Below, one piece after another: positions 1-4,629 of a stretch of DNA of 6,625 nucleotides (positions are counted from its first letter, which is position 1; the number at the start of each line of letters is the position of its first letter). The stretch is from Rhodospirillales bacterium. Its GTDB lineage: Bacteria; Pseudomonadota; Alphaproteobacteria; ATCC43930; CGMCC-115725. The translations under genes were made by a program, and so were the position numbers. Location of the stretch: positions 1 through 6,625 of the forward strand of contig JAATGI010000308.1 of NCBI GenBank assembly GCA_015654725.1, in the 5' to 3' direction. Below the pieces are notes generated by a model that saw only the letters and a list, made by a program, of their open reading frames with translations, made no database searches and was not told the origin of the DNA.

Positions 1-2
1 AT

Positions 3-74
3 CGCGTCATCGATCTGGTCGGGCGCGACGCCGATCTGCCCCTGCATCCGCATTATGAAGGCGCGGGCTGGTAA
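3..74 (+). CDS. C-terminal fragment of an unidentified protein
   Basis: An open frame enters from the left edge and ends at TAA (72-74), giving 23 residues that finish LPLHPHYEGAGW. The frame is GC-biased at third positions like the rest of the window, and the other two + frames are less convincing. I do not recognise the family from so short a tail, so no function is given. It lies on the same strand as the L,D-transpeptidase gene, about 200 bases upstream of it, so shared transcription is possible but not shown. Confidence 0.5.
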   Translation, partial: RVIDLVGRDADLPLHPHYEGAGW

Positions 75-272
75 AACGCCGAGGCGGCTCCCGCTACTTC
101 GCGCGGAAGAATCCGGTTAAGTAGTTTCCGATCCTATCGCCGCCATTTCGCGAGCCGCTACGCTGCGAGCAATCGAGGAGCGCGCGGACAAGCCCGCGCC
201 CCGGCCCGCTGGCTCGTCGTGAGCAAGGCTTTGCCGCGCGGGCCGCCCGTAACGACATAGAGGTCTGGAACC

Positions 273-1865
273 ATGACGACGTGGGTCATCGCCGCGACCG
301 TTCGATCGTTGGAGCGATCCGCGCCCTGGTCGTCGATGCGGTTCCACGTTCGCCTGTGGCTTTTGCTTTGTGTCGGCGCCGTTCTGTTTTGCGTGCCCGC
401 CGCCGCCGCGCCGTGTCCGAACGCAATGTCGGCGGAAGCGTTCGGCGCCTCCCTCCTGGATCTGACCCCGCGCGAAATTGATTCGCTCCGCCAATTTTAT
501 TTGGATCGGGGCAATGAATGCGCGTGGTCGGAGGATCAAGTCACGGCCCTTGGCGCCGTACTCGCCGACGCGCCGGACCAAGGCCTCGATCGCGCCCGCT
601 ATCATTGGGACGCGGTCGCGGCGCTCGATGGCGTTCCCGAGGCGGAGACGACCGCGGCCCGCGACTTCGTCGCCACGGCCACGGCGCTGCGTTACGCGCG
701 CGACATGGTCATGGGCCGGATCGATCTGGCGACGGTTGACGCCGATGTCGACGTTCCCCGTCCGCCGGACGATCTCGCGACGGGATTGGCGAGCGCCTTG
801 GCGCGGCGAACCCTCGCGCCTTGGCTCGCGAACCTGATACCGGCGGATCCGGCCTATGGGAGATTGCTGCTGGCCTTGCATGCCTACCGCGAACGTGCCG
901 ATCGCGGCGGGCAGCCGCCGATCCTCGCCGGGAAAACGCTCAAGCCGGGCGCTTTGGACCCGCGCGTCGCCGCGCTCAAGGACCGCCTGCGCGCCTTGGG
1001 CGATTTACGGGCGGAGTCCCTCGGTCCCAATTGGGATGCGCCGACCCGACTTGCGCTGGAGGCCTTTCAGCGCCGGCACGGCCTTGCGGGCGACGGGCGA
1101 ATGGGGGACGCGACACTCACCGCGCTCAATCAGTCGGACCAGGAGCAGGAGCGGCAGATCATCGTGAATCTGGAGCGATGGCATTATCTCGGCCACGTCC
1201 TGCCGCCGACGCGAATCGAAGTGAATGTCGCCGGCGAGACCGCGCAGCTGTTCGATGACGGTCATGTCGTTCTCGCGATGCGGACGATCGTCGGCGCCTC
1301 ACGCCATCCGACGCCGATTCTGTTCAGCCCGGCCGTCGAAGGGATTGTCCTCAACCCGCCTTGGGTTGTTCCCGCCTCGATCATCAAGAACGAAATCGAG
1401 CCGAAACTAGCGCGCGATCCGGACTATCTCGCCCGTAGCGACATGCAGTGGGTAAACGGACAGTTGGTTCAATCCCCTGGCCCTAACAATTCGCTGGGAC
1501 GCATCAAGTTCGATTTCTCGAATCCGTTCTCGGTCTATATGCACGATACGCCGGCCCGCGCGCTGTTCGCCAAGGATGACCGGGCACGCAGCCATGGCTG
1601 CGTCAGGCTCGAGAAGCCGCTCGATCTGGCCGTCGAACTGCTGAAGCGGAATGACCATTGGCCGCGGCAGCGCCTGAGCGATGCAATCGACAATGGGACC
1701 ACGACGCGAATCGATTTCGCCGGCGGACCGCCGGTCGTGTTTGCTTATTGGACCGCGTTCGTCGATGAAGACGGCACCGTCGAGTTCCGCGACGATCTCT
1801 ATGGCCGTGACGCCCGGCTGAACGCCGCGCTGGCGGCGCAAACGAACACGGCCCCGGCGTCGTAA
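273..1865 (+). CDS. ldtD: YcbB/LdtD-like L,D-transpeptidase (YkuD domain with peptidoglycan-binding domain)
   Basis: This enzyme is expected to make 3-3 (meso-DAP to meso-DAP) cross-links in peptidoglycan, or to attach ligands to it, in the periplasm. The product is 530 residues. A hydrophobic export signal lies at about residues 28-46 and ends in an alanine run. Residues about 50-230 match the position of the scaffold region of YcbB proteins. A PG_binding_1-like repeat covers about 232-286 (FQRRHGL, then GDATLTALN). The YkuD catalytic domain covers about 310-470. The catalytic motif is visible as S440-H441-G442-C443-V444-R445 with nucleophile C443, and the upstream conserved His is H424 in YMHDTP. 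It is shorter than E. coli YcbB (about 615 residues) but has all the catalytic parts. The ATG at 273 was chosen because AGAGG at 259-263 sits 9 bases upstream. An in-frame ATG at 336 (Met22) would give a more ordinary signal peptide but has only a GGAG about 21 bases away. A DUF882/YcbK gene follows, as in the E. coli ycbB-ycbK pair. Confidence 0.93.
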   Translation: MTTWVIAATVRSLERSAPWSSMRFHVRLWLLLCVGAVLFCVPAAAAPCPNAMSAEAFGASLLDLTPREIDSLRQFYLDRGNECAWSEDQVTALGAVLADAPDQGLDRARYHWDAVAALDGVPEAETTAARDFVATATALRYARDMVMGRIDLATVDADVDVPRPPDDLATGLASALARRTLAPWLANLIPADPAYGRLLLALHAYRERADRGGQPPILAGKTLKPGALDPRVAALKDRLRALGDLRAESLGPNWDAPTRLALEAFQRRHGLAGDGRMGDATLTALNQSDQEQERQIIVNLERWHYLGHVLPPTRIEVNVAGETAQLFDDGHVVLAMRTIVGASRHPTPILFSPAVEGIVLNPPWVVPASIIKNEIEPKLARDPDYLARSDMQWVNGQLVQSPGPNNSLGRIKFDFSNPFSVYMHDTPARALFAKDDRARSHGCVRLEKPLDLAVELLKRNDHWPRQRLSDAIDNGTTTRIDFAGGPPVVFAYWTAFVDEDGTVEFRDDLYGRDARLNAALAAQTNTAPAS

Positions 1866-1885
1866 GTTGACGGCCGCGAAATCGA

Positions 1886-1915
1886 TTGTGATGTAAGAGG
1901 TTTCCGAACTATATA
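1886..1915 (+). promoter_or_regulatory. weak candidate sigma70-type promoter upstream of the DUF882 gene
   Basis: TTGTGA (1886-1891) and TATATA (1910-1915) are separated by 18 bases and each matches the sigma70 consensus at four of six positions. The AT-rich patch stands out in a GC-rich window and lies just after the transpeptidase stop. If used, transcription would start near 1922 and give a leader of about 60 bases. This is a weak match. Read-through from the transpeptidase gene is an equally reasonable source of transcript. Confidence 0.3.
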
Positions 1916-1951
1916 GCCCCCATCGGAGAGCGTCTGGTCGGGGATGGTGGG

Positions 1952-1984
1952 ATGTTGGTCATTAGCGGGCAAATTGCCCGGTGA
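1952..1984 (+). CDS. possible 10-codon leader ORF coupled to the DUF882 gene
   Basis: ATG at 1952 opens a short frame (MLVISGQIAR) that ends at TGA 1982-1984. Its stop overlaps the GTG start of the next gene as GTGA, the layout seen when ribosomes reinitiate. GGGGA at 1940-1944 lies 7 bases upstream and could be a weak ribosome-binding site. The main gene has no clear Shine-Dalgarno of its own, which makes coupling attractive. A frame this short can arise by chance, so the call is tentative. Confidence 0.25.
   Translation: MLVISGQIAR
1966..1980. repeat. 15-base palindrome abutting the GTG start
   Basis: CGGGCAAATTGCCCG is a perfect inverted repeat of 7-base arms around a central A. It ends at the base before the GTG start at 1981. 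As RNA it could fold as a 5-bp stem with a 5-base loop exactly where a ribosome-binding site should lie. As DNA it could be an operator half-site pair. It may also be chance. Confidence 0.4.
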
Positions 1985-2520
1985 GCGGGATTTCGCGGCG
2001 AAAATTTATCGGCTTCGGTGCGATTGTGCTGGGATCGGCCCTGGTCGCGCGCCGTGCGATCGCGATGGCGCCCAGCGCCGAACGCAGGCTCGGCTTCTAT
2101 AACCTGCACACCGGCGAAAGCTATAACGGCGTCTATTGGGCGAATGGTGATTATCTGCCGGACGCGCTCGCCGAGGTGCATAAGGTCCTGCGCGATTTTC
2201 GTACCGGCGAACAGCACGAGATCGACCGGAACCTGCTCGATCTTCTGGTCACGCTGCGGGCGCGGCTCGATACACGGCAACCGTTCCAAGTCATTTCCGG
2301 CTATCGTTCGCCCAAGACCAACGCGATGCTCCACGAAGCCGGTCATGGCGTCGCGGAGCACAGCTATCACATCGTCGGCAAGGCGATCGATATCCGCATC
2401 GCGGGCCGGGCTTTGCCTTCGGTGCGGGATGCCGCGTTGACGATGCGACAGGGCGGCGTCGGCTATTATCCGGCATCCGATTTCGTTCATGTCGATGTCG
2501 GGCCGGTTCGCCGCTGGTAA
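1981..2520 (+). CDS. ycbK: DUF882/YcbK-like M15-family metallopeptidase, Tat-exported
   Basis: The product is 179 residues and probably acts in the periplasm on peptidoglycan peptides. The DUF882 family resembles the M15 D-Ala-D-Ala carboxypeptidase fold, but the exact reaction is not settled. The N-terminus carries a twin-arginine signal, S5-R6-R7-K8-F9-I10, followed by a hydrophobic stretch and an AIAMA region that suits cleavage near residue 30. The zinc-site pattern is visible: H130 and D137 in a YHIVGKAID segment, then H170 in FVHVD near the C-terminus. SGYRSPKTN (106-114) is the typical family core. The GTG start was chosen because it places the Tat motif at the N-terminus, and the next in-frame Met (29) would remove the signal. 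The transpeptidase lies directly upstream, so the two are likely partners in cell-wall remodelling. The gene converges on the anti-sigma gene with an 11-base gap. Confidence 0.9.
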   Translation: MSGISRRKFIGFGAIVLGSALVARRAIAMAPSAERRLGFYNLHTGESYNGVYWANGDYLPDALAEVHKVLRDFRTGEQHEIDRNLLDLLVTLRARLDTRQPFQVISGYRSPKTNAMLHEAGHGVAEHSYHIVGKAIDIRIAGRALPSVRDAALTMRQGGVGYYPASDFVHVDVGPVRRW

Positions 2521-2531
2521 AGCGCCGGCGC

Positions 2532-3215
2532 CTACATCGTTCTCAACGCGCCGACGAACACCACCGGTCCGGTCGGTTGCTTGGTCGGCGAGCCATCGGG
2601 CGGTTCGATGCTGATGGCCAGCGTCGCGCCATCGCGGATCGCGGCTGGCAAGTGGCCGAGGCGGAAAACGCCGTCGCCGGGAATGACGCCGAGCGATTGC
2701 GGCGCTGCCGCGCCCGGCGCGATCGCCCATAGCTCGAACGCCTTTCCTCCGGGCGGAGCGGCGGCGCCGACCGCGCGCACCAGCAAGCCATCGGGCCCCG
2801 CGGTCGCTAGCCAGCTTGGCTGTTCCTGCTGCGCTGCATGGAGGATGGCGACGAAACTGCGCGGCGGCGCGGGCGGGGTCGCCGCGATATAGACCAAGAG
2901 TCCGGCCGCCGCTACGGCCAGTCCCACCGTCGCCCAACGCCACGGCGCCGGACGGCTCCATAACGATGGCGTGGGACGGCGAGCGGCGCCGTCGAGGCGC
3001 GCGACGATGCGATCCCAGGTCTCGCGCGGCGGCTCGGCCGGCGGCGCCAGCGCCGAGAGCGGATGCAGCTTTTCCTCCCAAAAGCCCATGGCGCGGCGCA
3101 GCTCGGCATTGGTCGCGAGCGCGGCCTCGATCTCGCCGGCGTCGCGCGGGTCGAGCACGCCGAGAATATACTCACCGGCCAGCGCGTGGAGGTCGTCGGA
3201 ATTCGTCGGGATCAT
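2532..3215 (-). CDS. rskA: RskA-like membrane anti-sigma factor
   Basis: The protein should bind the adjacent ECF sigma factor and keep it inactive at the inner membrane. It has 227 residues. The N-terminal cytoplasmic part (about 1-90) has the anti-sigma helical pattern (LHALAGEYILGVLD, then WEEKLHPLSAL). A single membrane helix lies at about 94-112. The periplasmic RskA domain (about 118-225) contains FELWAI and the family-typical ISIEPPDGSPTKQPTGPV (201-218). The ATG at 3215 was chosen because it overlaps the sigma stop as ATGA, a hallmark of coupled sigma/anti-sigma pairs. GGAG lies 12 bases upstream, inside the sigma gene. A TTG at 3227 would add four residues, but the GGAG would then touch the start. 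There is no HxxxCxxC zinc motif, and the protein has no cysteine at all. Release probably follows periplasmic proteolysis, as known for RskA, which is inferred here. Confidence 0.9.
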   Translation of the reverse strand: MIPTNSDDLHALAGEYILGVLDPRDAGEIEAALATNAELRRAMGFWEEKLHPLSALAPPAEPPRETWDRIVARLDGAARRPTPSLWSRPAPWRWATVGLAVAAAGLLVYIAATPPAPPRSFVAILHAAQQEQPSWLATAGPDGLLVRAVGAAAPPGGKAFELWAIAPGAAAPQSLGVIPGDGVFRLGHLPAAIRDGATLAISIEPPDGSPTKQPTGPVVFVGALRTM

Positions 3216-3865
3216 GATTGCAGGCAACTCCGTAGCGAGAGCAGGCCGCGCCGCACCCGGCTCTTGACGGTGCCGAGCGGTTCGGCGAGGCGCTCGGCGA
3301 TCTCGGCATGCGAAAATCCGTCGACAAAAGCCAGCACCACGCAGCGCCGCTGACTGTCGTCGAGCTGTTCGAGGCAGCGGCGCAGCGCCTCGGCTTCGGC
3401 CTTCGCGTCGATGCGCTCGATCACGTCCGGTTCGATCGCTTCATCGCCGAGCCGCGGGTCGTCGGAGAGAATCTCGCGGCCGAGCTTGCGCACCGCGTCG
3501 ATCGCGCGAAACCGCACGATGCCGGTGAGCCAAGCCGCGCCGCTGCCGCGCTCGGGCGAGAAACTTCGGGCGTTCTGCCAGACCTGGATGAAGGTTTCCT
3601 GCAAGACGTCGGCGGCGATATCGGGCCGCCGCGCGATCCGGAGCGCGATGCCGTAAAGCCGGCTCGATTCGAGCTCATAGAGGCGCTTCAGCGCGGCGCG
3701 GCTACCCCTCCCAATAGCCGCGATCAGGATTCCGGTGGAAGACAGCGTGGCGGTTTGCGTATCGTCCATGATGTCGCGAACAGGGTTCCAACGGCGCGTC
3801 GCACGGTGGCCGGAATCGACTTGCTTGTCCACCCGAAGGGCTCCCGTGCACGCGATCGGCTCCAT
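3212..3865 (-). CDS. sigK: ECF-type RNA polymerase sigma factor, SigK-like
   Basis: This is a cytoplasmic sigma factor that redirects RNA polymerase to a small regulon. From the 3865 start it has 217 residues. Region 2 lies at about 58-130 (DVLQETFIQVWQNARSF at 86-102, AWLTGIVRFRAIDAVRK after it). Region 4 lies at about 162-214 (LDDSQRRCVVLAFVDGFSHAEIAERL, then GTVKSRVRRGLLSLR). The start is uncertain. ATG 3865 has a good GAGGG site 8 bases upstream and lies just below a candidate promoter, but adds 32 residues that are not typical of the family. ATG 3769 (Met33) gives 185 residues, the usual ECF length, but has no visible ribosome-binding site. The anti-sigma gene overlaps the stop by ATGA, so the two are co-translated. 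The divergent fasciclin gene and shared promoter elements suggest self-activation and control of that gene. SigK is named because of the RskA partner and the fasciclin neighbour. Confidence 0.9.
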   Translation of the reverse strand: MEPIACTGALRVDKQVDSGHRATRRWNPVRDIMDDTQTATLSSTGILIAAIGRGSRAALKRLYELESSRLYGIALRIARRPDIAADVLQETFIQVWQNARSFSPERGSGAAWLTGIVRFRAIDAVRKLGREILSDDPRLGDEAIEPDVIERIDAKAEAEALRRCLEQLDDSQRRCVVLAFVDGFSHAEIAERLAEPLGTVKSRVRRGLLSLRSCLQS

Positions 3866-3888
3866 ATTCGATGCCCTCTCATCGAATA
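3865..3888. repeat. 9-bp inverted repeat over the sigma gene start region
   Basis: TATTCGATG (3865-3873) and CATCGAATA (3880-3888) are perfect inverted copies separated by six bases. On the minus strand the spacer reads AGAGGG, which is the ribosome-binding site for the ATG at 3865. The left arm ends at that ATG and the right arm overlaps the proposed -10 box (3890-3885). It could be a repressor operator on the sigma arm or an RNA hairpin exposing or hiding the ribosome-binding site. A transcript starting near 3878 would lack half of the hairpin, which favours a DNA site. Confidence 0.5.
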
Positions 3889-3912
3889 CGCGCGGCGCCG
3901 TCATCTGGATGC
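3885..3912 (-). promoter_or_regulatory. candidate autoregulated ECF promoter for the sigma/anti-sigma operon
   Basis: Reading the minus strand, GCATCC (3912-3907) is followed after 16 bases by CGTATT (3890-3885). The same -35 sequence and spacing with a CGTA -10 occur on the + strand facing the fasciclin gene. CATCC agrees with the -35 I recall for mycobacterial SigK (CCATCC). Transcription would begin near 3878, very close to the ATG at 3865. No promoter mapping is available, so this rests on the mirror-image match. Confidence 0.55.
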
Positions 3913-3921
3913 GAAATCCTT

Positions 3922-3949
3922 GCATCCGGTCGGTCACGCCGCCCGTAAG
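3922..3949 (+). promoter_or_regulatory. candidate ECF promoter for the fasciclin gene
   Basis: GCATCC (3922-3927) is followed after 16 bases by CGTAAG (3944-3949) on the + strand. This is the mirror image of the sigma-gene promoter. The two -35 boxes sit back to back with nine bases between them. Transcription would begin near 3956 and give a leader of about 65 bases ending in the GAGGGAG ribosome-binding site at 4002-4008. The sigma factor encoded next door is the natural candidate to read it. Confidence 0.55.
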
Positions 3950-4019
3950 GCCTAGAGAACGCCGCGCAGGCGGAGGACAGGCCGAGGCCCGCGGCGACCA
4001 CGAGGGAGCAAGATTAGCC

Positions 4020-4574
4020 ATGACCAAGACCAAGTTGCTGAGCGCCACCGCGATCGTGGCCCTCTCCATCATCGCCCCCGGCATCGCCGCGAACGACCCG
4101 ATGGTCGGCGGCGCCGCGATGTACGACAGCATGAACATCATCCAGAACGCGATGCATTCGAAGGATCACACCACGCTGGTCGCCGCGGTCAAGGCCGGCG
4201 GGCTGGTCGACACGCTCGAAGGCGCCGGGCCCTTCACCGTGTTCGCGCCGACCAACGAGGCCTTCGCCGCCCTGCCATCGGGCACGGTCGATACGTTGCT
4301 GAAGCCCGAGAACAAGCCGATGCTGGACAAGATTCTGACCTATCACGTCGTTCCGGGCCGGCTCGATTCGATGACGCTCGACCGCCAAATCATGGATGGC
4401 GGCGGCAAAGCGACACTGACGACCGTCCAAGGCGACATGTTGACGGTGTCGGGCAGCGGCAAGCATCTCATGGTGACCGACGACAAAGGCAACACCGCGA
4501 CGGTGACGATCGCCGATGTCTATCAGAGCAATGGCGTCATCTTCGTCGTCGACAAGGTGCTGATGCCGAACTAA
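4020..4574 (+). CDS. secreted fasciclin (FAS1) domain protein
   Basis: The 184-residue product has an N-terminal export signal (residues 1 to about 23, K3/K5 then a hydrophobic stretch ending PGIAA) and one FAS1 domain (about 37-183). The two family motifs are visible: H1 as FTVFAPTNEAF (72-82) and the YHVVPG segment (108-113) of H2. The C-terminus ends IFVVDKVLMPN, as FAS1 domains do. There is no lipobox cysteine, so it should be soluble in the periplasm or secreted. FAS1 domains mediate adhesion and protein contacts, and the partner here is unknown. The ATG at 4020 was chosen because GAGGGAG (4002-4008) precedes it and it places the signal peptide at the N-terminus. The open frame continues further upstream but crosses the promoter region. 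The gene is divergent from the sigma gene and likely belongs to its regulon, as MPT70/MPT83 do for mycobacterial SigK. Confidence 0.93.
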   Translation: MTKTKLLSATAIVALSIIAPGIAANDPMVGGAAMYDSMNIIQNAMHSKDHTTLVAAVKAGGLVDTLEGAGPFTVFAPTNEAFAALPSGTVDTLLKPENKPMLDKILTYHVVPGRLDSMTLDRQIMDGGGKATLTTVQGDMLTVSGSGKHLMVTDDKGNTATVTIADVYQSNGVIFVVDKVLMPN

Positions 4575-4591
4575 TCGCGCCGAGGTCGATG

Positions 4592-4625
4592 CCGGACGGG
4601 CGGTCTTCGTCGGCCGCCCGGCCGG
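4592..4625. terminator. GC-rich hairpin between convergent genes, possible bidirectional terminator
   Basis: CGGGCGG (4597-4603) pairs with CCGCCCG (4614-4620). The stem extends inward by a T-G wobble and a C-G pair. Outward, after one A/G mismatch, CCGG (4592-4595) pairs with CCGG (4622-4625). It fills most of the 55-base gap between the fasciclin stop and the convergent ThDP-enzyme stop. Neither side has a clear T run, so it may work weakly or only block antisense reading. Confidence 0.5.
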
Positions 4626-4629
4626 ATGC

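Noticed and set aside
182..199. GCGCGG / CCGCGC inverted repeat with a six-base loop in the first intergenic gap
   Set aside because: The stem is only 6 bp of GC with no T run after it, and such repeats are common by chance in this base composition.
117..881. 254-codon minus-strand open frame covering the gap before the transpeptidase
   Set aside because: It is antisense to the transpeptidase N-terminus, very rich in Arg and Gly, and has no recognisable motif. The 75-272 gap therefore has no supported gene.
2522..2531. GCGCCGGCGC palindrome in the 11-base gap between the DUF882 and anti-sigma genes
   Set aside because: It is a 10-base GC-only palindrome without a loop or T run, so it is too short to call a terminator or operator.
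1909..3081. 390-codon open frame on the minus strand
   Set aside because: It runs antisense through the DUF882 gene and out of frame through the anti-sigma gene. Its product is arginine/alanine-rich with no recognisable domain, typical of frames left open by high GC.
3308..3955. 215-codon open frame on the + strand opposite the sigma gene
   Set aside because: It is antisense to the sigma coding region and crosses the divergent promoter region. It shows no domain and no ribosome-binding site.
3961..3995. GCCGCG / CGCGGC pairing in the fasciclin gene leader
   Set aside because: The arms are 6 bp and separated by 23 bases of G-rich sequence. No riboswitch-like structure can be supported from this.
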